DNA of 7,448 nt from an uncultured beta proteobacterium (GCA_903868285.1 CAIPUP010000178.1:1-7448), one strand, 5' to 3'. Counted from the stretch's first letter, positions 1 to 6,458 are shown. Numbers and translations are program-made. Notes: generated by a model not told the origin, from the letters alone.

Positions 1-743
1 ATTTCTTCGATATTGAAAATCAGATCGGCCACCAGGGTGTCCTGCATCTTGTCGGCATTCACCCACAACTCCAGCCGGCTGGCATAGGGATCCGGCATCT
101 GGTCAGCCGGTGTGATCCACGGCCCCATGGGCGCTGCACCATCGAAATTCTTGTGGCCGAACCAGTCGATGCCCCAGCGCGGCCAGTCCGGACGACGCGA
201 CAGGTCACGCGCCGAGAGGTCATTCATGATGGTGTAACCGGCAACATATTTGCGCGCATCGGCAACACTGACGTTACGCGCACGACGACCAATCACCACC
301 GCGCATTCAGCCTCCCAGTCGACGGTCTTGGAAACACCCGGCAAGCGAATGTCATCGCCCGGATTGATCACGCAATGCGGTGCCGACTTCAAAAAGAAAT
401 AAGGCTGGGTCTTGGTCTTGTCCACGCCCTCACCTTCGGTCGACATCTCTTTGGCATGCGCCATGTAATTCGCGCCGGCGCAATAGATAGCCGGCGGATA
501 CAGCAGCGGTGCCATCAGCTTCACCGACGACAGGGGCTTACGCGCTGCGGCCTTGTTATCCGCCAGCGCATGCAGCGCGGGCAGGGCTTCGTCCCAAACG
601 CCCAGCACGGCGATATTCGATTGCGCCCAGGCCTTGCCCGGCAGCGCGTCCTGCAAATCGATGATGCTGTCCTCGCCCACCAGAATGCCGGGACGGGCCG
701 CGCCATTGGCGTCTGCGTAATTCAACAATTTGAAATCAGCCAT
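1..743 (-). CDS. Fumarylacetoacetate hydrolase (FAH)-family protein, partial (3' end outside window)
   Basis: The first 247 residues of an FAH-fold enzyme are visible; the gene runs off the left edge. Enzymes of this family hydrolyse or decarboxylate acylpyruvate-type ring-fission products in the cytoplasm, using Mg2+ or Mn2+. Residues 1-75 look like the variable N-terminal domain. The catalytic domain starts near residue 85 with YCAGANYMAHAKE, holding the likely His96/Glu99 pair. Metal ligands fit Glu144 and Glu146 in DWEAE and Asp175 in NDLSARD, and Lys198 lies in GHKNFD followed by PMGPW. All expected motifs are intact. The start at 741-743 is supported by an AAGGA ribosome site 8 bases upstream and by an in-frame stop just above it. 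It is divergent from the Bug gene. Complete members are often about 280 residues, so roughly 35 may be missing. Family assignment is secure; the substrate (for example a fumarylpyruvate-like or hydroxymuconate-like compound) cannot be told. Confidence 0.93.
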   Translation of the reverse strand, partial: MADFKLLNYADANGAARPGILVGEDSIIDLQDALPGKAWAQSNIAVLGVWDEALPALHALADNKAAARKPLSSVKLMAPLLYPPAIYCAGANYMAHAKEMSTEGEGVDKTKTQPYFFLKSAPHCVINPGDDIRLPGVSKTVDWEAECAVVIGRRARNVSVADARKYVAGYTIMNDLSARDLSRRPDWPRWGIDWFGHKNFDGAAPMGPWITPADQMPDPYASRLELWVNADKMQDTLVADLIFNIEE

Positions 744-810
744 GCTTGCGTTCCTTGATGAAGTTCAAAAAATCCTGCAACAACGATCTGAAAACCTGAT
801 TTGCACGCAT
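736..810 (-). CDS. Possible 24-codon leader ORF overlapping the start of the FAH gene
   Basis: An ATG at 808-810 opens a 24-codon frame that ends with TGA at 736-738, eight bases inside the FAH coding region and in another frame. A purine-rich tract (AGGGGGAGAG, core at 815-821) sits just upstream, a stronger Shine-Dalgarno match than that of FAH itself, though the spacing is somewhat short. The peptide begins MRANQVFRSLLQDF and ends KERKHG: an amphipathic, basic helix-like sequence without a recognised domain. If translated, ribosomes finishing here would stop next to the FAH start, which suggests translational coupling. It could also be chance, since short frames are common. The overlap and the Shine-Dalgarno tract are seen; the role is inferred. 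Confidence 0.3.
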   Translation of the reverse strand: MRANQVFRSLLQDFLNFIKERKHG

Positions 811-870
811 GGCTCTCCCCCTGCGCAGGCAGCGCTTATCATACCTGCCGACTGAGGAGTCACTGAGGAG
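811..870. promoter_or_regulatory. Divergent control region between the FAH and Bug genes
   Basis: The spacer between two divergent genes must hold signals for both. A -10-like TATCAT (837-842, plus) overlaps a -10-like TATGAT on the minus strand (838-843), each matching five of six consensus bases, but neither has a convincing -35 box at the right distance. A perfect 10-bp palindrome, CCTGCGCAGG, lies at 820-829 and could be an operator. A direct repeat, ACTGAGGAG, occurs at 851-859 and 862-870; the second copy is the Shine-Dalgarno site of the Bug gene. The minus-strand -10 would start transcripts near 830, just ahead of the leader ORF. These are sequence observations; promoter activity is inferred and weak. 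Confidence 0.25.
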
Positions 871-875
871 AAGAC

Positions 876-1943
876 ATGAACACATCAATTGATTACGCAA
901 GCCCCGGAGCCCTGCGCCGGCAACACCCATCCCGTATCGGCCTGATTCGCAGCATTGCGGTGACAGCCCTGCTCGGAATGATTGGCTTTGGCAGCATTCC
1001 GTTTGCGCCGACGGCACAGGCGCAAAGCACGGCACCAGGCAATGCGAGCAATTGGCCACAACGCCCGATACGCATGATCGTTCCAAACGGCAGCGGGGGC
1101 CTGCCCGATATCGTGGCGCGGCTCACCGCACAGAAGCTATCCGAAAGTCTGGGGCAGCAGGTCATCGTCGAAAATCGGGTGGGTGCCGGCAGCACGCTGG
1201 GTACGGCTGCGGCGGTGCGTGCCGCAGCCGATGGCTATACCTTGCTGGCCGTATTCGATAGCCATGTCACCAACCCGCACCTGTTCAAGAAACTGGACTA
1301 CGACACGCTCAATGATCTGGCGCCCATCAGCCTGTTGACACGCGGACCGATGATGCTGCTGGCCAGTGGCAGCTTTGCGGCAAACAATCTCAACGATTTG
1401 GTGCAATTGGCCAAGGCCAAACCCGGTGCAGTGAATTTTGCTGTGGTGGGGCCGGGCTCACCAGCCCGGCTACTGATGGAAGCGCTCAAGCTCGCCGCAG
1501 GCATTGATGTCACCATGATTGCCTACAAGAGCGCCGGCCTGGCGATGAGCGAATTGGCCAGTGGTCAGGTCGACGTGATGTTCGCCACCGTGCCCACTGC
1601 CTCCTCGTTTGTTAAATCAGCCCGGGTGAAAGTGCTGGCATTAACATCGGACAAGCGCAGCAACATCGCGCCAGGCATGCCGACCATGAGCGAATCGATT
1701 CCCGGCTTTGGCACGGAAACCTGGGTTGGCTTACTCGCGCCAGCGAAAACCTCGCCGGAACTGATCGCGCGCATCAATGCCGAATCGATCAAAGCCCTGA
1801 CCAAACCGGACATGCAAGCGCGTCTGGCGGAGCAAGGGCTGGAGGCGGTGGGCAGCACGCCGAAAGAATTTGATGCCTTCATTCGTAATGAAATGGCGCG
1901 CTGGGGCAAGATCATCCGGGAACAGAAAATCACCTTGGAGTAA
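876..1943 (+). CDS. Bug/TctC-family tripartite tricarboxylate transporter substrate-binding protein
   Basis: A 355-residue periplasmic solute-binding protein that captures a carboxylate or similar small ligand. The N-terminus is an unusually long, basic n-region (about 27 residues, including RRQHPSR), then a hydrophobic stretch at about 28-44 and a cleavage site after Ala49 (TAQA/QS). Mature family hallmarks follow: WPQRPIRMIVP at 60-70, a glycine-rich loop with PDIVAR (Asp78), VENRVGAGSTLGT, ADGYTLL, and later YKSAGLAMSELASGQVDVMF, then a PGF.TETWVGLLAPAKT stretch and a C-terminal helix. Length after cleavage (about 306) is normal for the family. The start is fixed by GAGGAG at 865-870. The loop reads NGSGGLPD where most members have a proline/glycine-rich PF.PGG..D form, so ligand choice may differ. 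No TctA/TctB membrane genes are present, making it an orphan receptor, as is usual in Burkholderiales. It is followed after 13 bases by the DUF1857 gene. Confidence 0.95.
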   Translation: MNTSIDYASPGALRRQHPSRIGLIRSIAVTALLGMIGFGSIPFAPTAQAQSTAPGNASNWPQRPIRMIVPNGSGGLPDIVARLTAQKLSESLGQQVIVENRVGAGSTLGTAAAVRAAADGYTLLAVFDSHVTNPHLFKKLDYDTLNDLAPISLLTRGPMMLLASGSFAANNLNDLVQLAKAKPGAVNFAVVGPGSPARLLMEALKLAAGIDVTMIAYKSAGLAMSELASGQVDVMFATVPTASSFVKSARVKVLALTSDKRSNIAPGMPTMSESIPGFGTETWVGLLAPAKTSPELIARINAESIKALTKPDMQARLAEQGLEAVGSTPKEFDAFIRNEMARWGKIIREQKITLE

Positions 1944-1956
1944 GGCTGTACTGGCA

Positions 1957-2448
1957 ATGCAATTCGACCACCTCATCGAGATCAATGAACCGCTGAACCC
2001 AATGCTGGATTGGCTGTCTCGCGAGCAGCTCTGGCGCGGGCTGCAACTGCGAGCGGAAGATCCGATGCAGTTCGTGCTGGCGCTGGACGACTGCCGCATC
2101 CTGTCGCGCGGCGCGCAGGGCGTGCAACGCGAGTTTCGCTTTGGTTCGCTGCTGATCCGCGATCAGGTGCTCTACGACCGTGAGCGCAGTACGGTGCGCT
2201 ATTGCACCGAGTTCCCGCCAGAACTGGCCGGCTCGCTGCTCAGCATGGCCATCGAGGAACCGGAACCCGGACGGCTGTTCGTGCGCTTTGTCTACGACGA
2301 CGATGGCTGTGCCGCACAACAGGAACTGCTGGCCGCCAACGATCCGCAGACTGCGGCTTATCAGCAAATGCGCCGTGCTGCCTGGGAACAGGCGGACGTC
2401 GACACGATACGCAATCTGCGCCGGCTTGCCTCGCAAGGCGATCTGTAA
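1957..2448 (+). CDS. AtaL-like / DUF1857 SRPBCC-fold protein
   Basis: A 163-residue cytoplasmic protein with the hallmarks of the DUF1857 (AtaL-like) branch of the START/SRPBCC fold. It opens with FDHLIEINEPLNPMLDWLSREQLWRGL, cut here as FDHLIEINEPLNP then LSREQLWRGL, followed by LRAEDPMQFV, a CRILSR stretch, a VRYCTEFPPE strand and a long C-terminal helix (about 125-160). SRPBCC proteins form a deep hydrophobic pocket that binds lipids, polyketides or aromatic compounds; no catalytic residues are established for this branch. The start at 1957 is preferred over an in-frame ATG at 1870, because the upstream extension overlaps the Bug gene by 74 bases and has no family resemblance, and because a GGAGTAAGG tract lies at 1937-1945. 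The 13-base gap makes an operon with the Bug gene likely. One might infer handling of a hydrophobic or aromatic ligand, but this is a guess. Confidence 0.88.
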   Translation: MQFDHLIEINEPLNPMLDWLSREQLWRGLQLRAEDPMQFVLALDDCRILSRGAQGVQREFRFGSLLIRDQVLYDRERSTVRYCTEFPPELAGSLLSMAIEEPEPGRLFVRFVYDDDGCAAQQELLAANDPQTAAYQQMRRAAWEQADVDTIRNLRRLASQGDL

Positions 2449-2473
2449 AAACCAATAAAATCAATAACTTACA

Positions 2474-2493
2474 GAGTTACCGGGGCGGAACTC
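2474..2493. terminator. Weak hairpin between convergent genes, possible terminator
   Basis: GAGTT-A-CC, a GGGGC loop and GG-AACTC form a 7-bp stem with one bulged A between the convergent DUF1857 and peroxidase genes. On the minus strand it is followed by a T-rich run (TGTAAGTTATTGATTTTATT), which would suit termination of the peroxidase operon. On the plus strand no T-tract follows. A second short inverted pair, CTGTAA at 2443-2448 and TTACAG at 2469-2474, flanks an A-rich loop. The stem is weak for an intrinsic terminator, so confidence is low. Confidence 0.3.
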
Positions 2494-2515
2494 AGAGGTG
2501 CAGTCGGAATGCGGC

Positions 2516-3118
2516 TCACTTCGCCTGCAAGGCCGCGTCTATCGCACTGGTGAGCTGGCGGCTGGTCGGCTCGACCGCACTGGGAAAGCTCTTCACCCGC
2601 CCCTGACGATCAATCAGGTACTTGTGGAAATTCCATTGCGGCGCCTGGCCACTGGCGCGGATCAGTCCGGCGTAGAACGGGTTGCGCGGGATGGGCGTGG
2701 CGAGCTTGTCGAGCATTTGAAAACTCACACCGTAGTTGACCTCGCAAAAATCGGCGATCTCCTTGCCGGCGGCCGGCTCCTGATTGCCAAAGTCATTGCT
2801 GGGGAACCCCAGCACCACCAGGCCTTTGCCCTTGTAGCTCTGATGCAGTTTCTCCAAGCCCTGGTACTGATAGGTGAAGCCGCACTGGCTGGCGGTGTTC
2901 ACCACCAGAATCACCTGCCCAGCGTACTGCTTGAGCGCCACCGGCTTACCTGGCAATAGCGGCGTGAACACATGTCCGAGCAAAGCCTCCTGGCTGGCCG
3001 GCGGCACCGGCTGCGCTGCCGGCGCGAGGCTGGGTAACAAGGACAGTGAGGACAGCACCCCCAGGGTGCGGCCGATCAGGCTTTTGATCCGGGAGGGACG
3101 GCGGTAGACGTTGGACAT
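2516..3118 (-). CDS. Exported glutathione peroxidase family protein (thioredoxin-fold peroxidase)
   Basis: A 200-residue protein that reduces hydrogen peroxide or lipid hydroperoxides. Residues 1-35 form a signal peptide (basic RRPSRIK, hydrophobic core about 19-31, likely cut after APAA), so it acts in the periplasm. The peroxidase signature follows: VVNTASQCGFT with catalytic Cys79, LGFPSNDFGNQEP with Gln113, and QWNFHKYLID with Trp162 and Asn163, completing the Cys-Gln-Trp-Asn set. Cys125 in DFCEVNYGVSF is at the site commonly used as resolving cysteine in thioredoxin-dependent bacterial enzymes, so thioredoxin-like reduction is more likely than glutathione (inference). The common DVNG stretch is replaced by LATPIPRNPFY. 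The start at 3116-3118 has GGAG at 3125-3128, 6 bases upstream. It is the last gene of the operon, 26 bases after the BKACE gene. Confidence 0.93.
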   Translation of the reverse strand: MSNVYRRPSRIKSLIGRTLGVLSSLSLLPSLAPAAQPVPPASQEALLGHVFTPLLPGKPVALKQYAGQVILVVNTASQCGFTYQYQGLEKLHQSYKGKGLVVLGFPSNDFGNQEPAAGKEIADFCEVNYGVSFQMLDKLATPIPRNPFYAGLIRASGQAPQWNFHKYLIDRQGRVKSFPSAVEPTSRQLTSAIDAALQAK

Positions 3119-3144
3119 GATGTGCTCCGGTTGAAAACAGCGCG

Positions 3145-4077
3145 TTAAAACGCCACCGCATTGCGGCCCTTCAGACCCAGCAACTGCCGCGCCTCATCCG
3201 GCGTCGCGACCTGTAGCGCCAGACTCTCGGCAATGGCACGAATACGTTGCACCTGTACCGCATTGCTGGCGGCCAGCTTGCCTGGCGCGTCCCAGAGCGA
3301 ATCCTCCAGACCCACCCGCACGTTGCCACCCAGCAGCAAGGACTGCGTCGCCACCGGCATCTGGTTGCGACCGGCACCCAGCACACTGAACAGGTAGTCA
3401 TCGCCAAACAAACGGTCGGCGGTACGCTTCATGTGCGCCACATCCTCGGTATGCGCGCCAATGCCGCCGAGGATGCCAAACACGCCCTGGATGAATAACG
3501 GCGGCTTGATCAATCCACGCTCAAGGAAATGGGCAGCGGTATACAGATGGCCAATGTCATAGCACTCGATCTCGAAGCGCGTACCGTTTTCGGCACAGGA
3601 ACGCAGAATAGTTTCGATGTCGCGGAAGGTGTTCTTGAAAATACGCTCATCGCTGTCACGCAGATACGGCTCTTCCCAGTCATGCGCGAATGACTTGTAG
3701 CGCCCGAGCATCGGATACAGCCCGAAATTCATCGAGCCCATGTTGAGCGAGGCCACCTCGGGCTTGAACTGCAACGCCGGCAGCAGGCGCTCCTGCGTGG
3801 TCATGGTGGCGGCACCACCGGTGGTGATGTTCACCACCACATCGCTGGCGGCCTTGATCTGCGGCAGAAATTGCTGGAACAGTGCCGGGTCCTGGCTCGG
3901 CCTGCCATCCTCGGGCTGGCGCGCATGCAGATGCACGATGGCAGCGCCAGCCTCGGCCGCTGCAATGGCCTCGGCCGCAATCTGTGCCGGTGTCAGCGGC
4001 AGATGCGGCGACATGCTTGGCGTGTGTATGGATCCGGTGACAGCACAGGTAATGATGATCTTGCGGGCTCGGGTCAT
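3145..4077 (-). CDS. BKACE family protein (DUF849, 3-keto-5-aminohexanoate cleavage enzyme family)
   Basis: A 310-residue cytoplasmic TIM-barrel enzyme of the beta-keto acid cleavage family. Family members condense a beta-keto acid with acetyl-CoA and split it into acetoacetate and a new acyl-CoA, using Zn2+. Visible hallmarks are TCAVTGSIHTPSMSPHLP at 10-27, the zinc motif VHLHAR with His49 and His51, VVNITTGG, SLNMGSMNFG, and the C-terminal VRVGLEDSLW, where Arg254, Glu258 and Asp259 align with the known Kce Arg226/Glu230/Asp231. Full length with no missing key residue. The natural substrate cannot be read from sequence, because members act on many beta-keto acids (lysine fermentation, carnitine degradation, others). 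The start has GGAAAG at 4085-4090 with 7-base spacing. It lies 16 bases after the alpha/beta hydrolase gene and 26 before the peroxidase gene, all in one direction, so co-transcription is likely. Confidence 0.93.
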   Translation of the reverse strand: MTRARKIIITCAVTGSIHTPSMSPHLPLTPAQIAAEAIAAAEAGAAIVHLHARQPEDGRPSQDPALFQQFLPQIKAASDVVVNITTGGAATMTTQERLLPALQFKPEVASLNMGSMNFGLYPMLGRYKSFAHDWEEPYLRDSDERIFKNTFRDIETILRSCAENGTRFEIECYDIGHLYTAAHFLERGLIKPPLFIQGVFGILGGIGAHTEDVAHMKRTADRLFGDDYLFSVLGAGRNQMPVATQSLLLGGNVRVGLEDSLWDAPGKLAASNAVQVQRIRAIAESLALQVATPDEARQLLGLKGRNAVAF

Positions 4078-4093
4078 GTTGGCGCTTTCCGTC

Positions 4094-5029
4094 TCAATCC
4101 AGGGTCAACAGAAATTCTTCCAGCAGGTTGTTGAAGGCCTCGGGTTCATCCACAAACAAGGCATGGCCAGACGATTCAAACACCGCCGTCTGTACTGGCC
4201 GGCCGGCCTGCATGCGCGCCGCTTCCAGTAGCGCGGCCTGCTGGGCAAACTGTGGCGTCACAACATACAGCAAAGGCATGGCAAGACTGCGCGCCGCGTT
4301 GCGCCAGTATTCACGCGGCAGGTCGGAAGGAAACAGGTCCAGACTGGTCTGCAAGGGCAGGCGCAGCGCCCCTTGCAATAACTCGTTGATACGGTTCTCT
4401 GACTGCGGTTGAGCAAAAATGGCGCGGATGAAACTCTCCAGCGCTGCGCGGCGATCGGCCTGCAGCGCAGCGCGGAAGCCGCTCGCAGCACCTGGCTCGC
4501 CCTCACCCACCGAACTGTCCACCAGCACCACGGCCGCCACGCGTGCTGCCAGCACCGGATCGCGCTGCAAGGCATGCAGCAATTCCAGCGCACCGAGTGA
4601 CCAACCCACCAGAATCAGGCGGGACGTGGATGCCTTATCCACGCTGCGCAACAACTCGCGCACATCGTCAGCACGACGATCGATGCTCCACAAAGGCTCA
4701 TCCAGCGGCGCCGGAAACTCCGACAGCCCCTGACCACGCGGATCCAGCGCCAGCACCCGATGACGCACTGCCAAAGCCTTCCACTGCGCGTTCCACAGAC
4801 TGGCTGGCATCGACCAGCCCGGCAGCAGCAACACGGTACTGGCACTGTGTTGTGGCCCCACCTGGTAGTAATGCAGGCTCAGTCCGTCGCTGGTGCGAAA
4901 AAAAGCGCTGGCAACGCCGGGGGCGCTTTCAGCGCCGCCAAAACTGCGCTGTGCCTGGCTCACGGTCGCCTGCATGCCCAGGCCCAGCAACAAGGTGCAA
5001 CTCAGGACGCGTAACGCCGACAGCTTCAT
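4094..5029 (-). CDS. Exported alpha/beta hydrolase
   Basis: A 311-residue alpha/beta-hydrolase-fold protein with a signal peptide (hydrophobic core about 8-20, likely cut after Ala26 in VSQA/Q), so probably periplasmic. The core runs from about residue 48 (LSLHYYQVG) through LLLPGWSMPASLW with the oxyanion-hole region, ALDPRGQGLSEFP, the nucleophile elbow VGWSLGA with Ser144, a cap region at about 175-245, then MPLLYVV and SSGHALFVDEPEAF with His289. The usual catalytic acid after the MPLLYVV strand is not apparent, because the segment reads TPQFAQQA. Asp171, at the end of the strand after the nucleophile elbow (VVLVDSS), is a possible substitute. The likely activity is ester or lactone hydrolysis, substrate unknown. 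Its ATG overlaps the upstream TGA (ATGA) and has no Shine-Dalgarno of its own, implying translational coupling to the 432-aa protein. Confidence 0.9.
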   Translation of the reverse strand: MKLSALRVLSCTLLLGLGMQATVSQAQRSFGGAESAPGVASAFFRTSDGLSLHYYQVGPQHSASTVLLLPGWSMPASLWNAQWKALAVRHRVLALDPRGQGLSEFPAPLDEPLWSIDRRADDVRELLRSVDKASTSRLILVGWSLGALELLHALQRDPVLAARVAAVVLVDSSVGEGEPGAASGFRAALQADRRAALESFIRAIFAQPQSENRINELLQGALRLPLQTSLDLFPSDLPREYWRNAARSLAMPLLYVVTPQFAQQAALLEAARMQAGRPVQTAVFESSGHALFVDEPEAFNNLLEEFLLTLD

Positions 5030-6324
5030 CGCCGGCGACGCGCCACCAGTACATTGGAGCGGTTGTCACGCCGGTCACTGTAGTTGTAACCGAAGTCAAA
5101 CGACAGCAAGGCCGGGTTGGCTTCCTTGAAGGCGCGGTCCAGCGCTGGCTGGAAATAGCCTTTTTCAAACGGCCGGATGGGAATCTCATAGCGTCCATAC
5201 AGACTGACATTCCAGCGCGTCAGATAGCTGTAGGGAACCCCGGTATCGTCCTGCACCAGCACTTCACTCATATCGAGCACCGTCTGACGCATACGACTGA
5301 ATTCGCGTCCATGCAGCAAGTACGACGCCGATTTGACGAAGCTGGTGGTCGGCGCAAAGCCGCGCAGATAATCAATGAATTCCGGATAGGCGCTCAGACC
5401 ACGATCGGTGGCATCCACCGTGAAGTAGTGCAAACGCTGCACCGTACTCGAACCTGGCTTGCGGAATTCGATGATCACACCGTTGAGCTGGCGCATGGGG
5501 CGCCAGGCTTTGACAGGCTTGACCTCTGCCGCGGGCGAGCCATCGGCATTGGCTGGCGCAACCGCCGGCGCGCTGACTGCTTCGCGCGCCACGCGCTGCT
5601 TCATGTTGCGCACCGCTTCATTCGGCAGGATGCGCAGGATTTCCACCCCCGACAGCGCCATCGGTATCACCAGCAACGGCAGCACACCATGCAACTGCGA
5701 AGTACGTAGCTGGCGCGACATGTTCTCGGTGATGAAGTAATTGCGATCGAACAGATCGGATACCGACCGCCGCACATCGGTCAGCAAGCGCGCCAGATCG
5801 CGCTCATTGATGGCATCGATCTGCGGCAAATCACCGACATGCTCGAGGCCAAACATCAGGTAGTTGTCGCAACCCGGAAACAACAAGTGGGCATTGAAAA
5901 AATCCGGGCCGCTGAAAGGATAGAACAGGGTGCGGGCAGCGGCTTGCGATGTCGACGCGCTCCCGGCAGACGGCGCAGCAGGCACCGAGGCGGCGCTGGC
6001 CGGCTGACCACAACTGCCCTGCAGCACGCTGTCGCGCCATGCCGCCATGGCGGTACCGCGGTCGTTGTTCAAACGGGTCAGTGCCGAGCCCATGGCCGCG
6101 CTGTGTTCTTTCCAGGTTGCCGATTCCGCTGAATCACGATGCCCCGGATAAGTTGGCGGCAAGCCGGCCAACAGGCGCGCCACCGAATTGACTTTCACCA
6201 TGCCGCCGATTTCGGCGTCTACGCGCATGGCACCGCCTCCCGTCGTAGCACTGCTGGCCATACCGGGCATTAACGTCATGACAAGGCCGAGCAGGATGGA
6301 TACAGGGGCGAAAAAACTGCGCAT
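5026..6324 (-). CDS. Exported protein of unknown function (432 aa)
   Basis: I do not recognise a named domain. The start at 6322-6324 is chosen because it gives a clear signal peptide: MRSFF, hydrophobic core about 8-20, cut near residues 23-26 (GMASSA). An in-frame ATG at 6457-6459 would add 45 residues that bury this signal, run through spacer DNA and have no signal-like character. A GGAA at 6334-6337 is the only ribosome-site candidate. Mature features: residues 27-105 mostly helical, an Ala/Ser-rich linker (about 107-130), then a probably conserved core YPFSGPDFFNAHLLFPG.DNYLMFGLE at 135-161, helices to about 200, a hydrophobic segment LHGVLPLLVIPMALSG (211-226), a second Ala/Pro-rich linker (250-272), an aromatic-rich beta region (280-425, with WNVSLYGRYEIPIRPFEKGY) and an Arg-rich tail. 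Only two cysteines (105, 152) are visible, both in the exported part. It is the first gene of the operon and coupled to the hydrolase by ATGA. Confidence 0.85.
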   Translation of the reverse strand: MRSFFAPVSILLGLVMTLMPGMASSATTGGGAMRVDAEIGGMVKVNSVARLLAGLPPTYPGHRDSAESATWKEHSAAMGSALTRLNNDRGTAMAAWRDSVLQGSCGQPASAASVPAAPSAGSASTSQAAARTLFYPFSGPDFFNAHLLFPGCDNYLMFGLEHVGDLPQIDAINERDLARLLTDVRRSVSDLFDRNYFITENMSRQLRTSQLHGVLPLLVIPMALSGVEILRILPNEAVRNMKQRVAREAVSAPAVAPANADGSPAAEVKPVKAWRPMRQLNGVIIEFRKPGSSTVQRLHYFTVDATDRGLSAYPEFIDYLRGFAPTTSFVKSASYLLHGREFSRMRQTVLDMSEVLVQDDTGVPYSYLTRWNVSLYGRYEIPIRPFEKGYFQPALDRAFKEANPALLSFDFGYNYSDRRDNRSNVLVARRRR

Positions 6325-6338
6325 AAGAAGACGTTCCA

Positions 6339-6421
6339 GAAAAACGCCCGCCGCAAGACGCTGCCGTGCAGCACCTCGTTCGGTAGGCGAGGGACCTGCC
6401 AACACCCGGCACACGGGCGTT
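6339..6421 (-). promoter_or_regulatory. Potentially structured 5' leader of the 432-aa protein operon
   Basis: Read on the minus strand, AACGCCCG (6421-6414) can pair perfectly with CGGGCGTT (6350-6343), which is directly followed by more T residues (T5 in all), giving a terminator-like closing stem. Inside it are two further hairpins: GCTGC-ACG-GCAGC (6372-6360) and CCTCG/CGAGG (6392-6374). A third, CCCG/CGGG (6417-6405), would compete with the closing stem. The segment ends about 15 bases before the start codon. Alternative folding could affect transcription read-through, but no known riboswitch class is recognised and the closing loop is large (63 bases). Pairings are read from the sequence; function is inferred. 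The rest of the 259-base spacer is covered by the promoter and dyad entries. Confidence 0.25.
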
Positions 6422-6458
6422 ACAGGCGGATGGGGAAAACAATCAACAACAGCCATCA

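Noticed and set aside
153..758. Plus-strand open frame of 201 codons
   Set aside because: It is antisense to the FAH-family gene with its intact metal ligands; composition is typical of a shadow frame.
1870..1956. Upstream in-frame start for the DUF1857 protein
   Set aside because: The extension overlaps the end of the Bug gene and does not resemble the family, whose N-terminus fits the ATG at 1957.
2443..2474. CTGTAA/TTACAG inverted repeat as a terminator
   Set aside because: Only 6 bp with a 20-base loop and no GC-rich stem; too weak to call on its own.
4094..5029. PETase-like or cutinase identity for the exported hydrolase
   Set aside because: The GWSLG elbow and export signal resemble PET hydrolases superficially, but the LLLPGWSMPASLW and DPRGQGLSE pattern belongs to the general alpha/beta hydrolase group with a cap, and the disulfide-forming cysteines are absent.
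4543..5709. Plus-strand open frame of 388 codons
   Set aside because: It is antisense to the alpha/beta hydrolase and the 432-aa protein, has no recognisable domain, is rich in Arg/Pro/Thr/His as expected for a GC-rich shadow frame, and lacks a good ribosome site.
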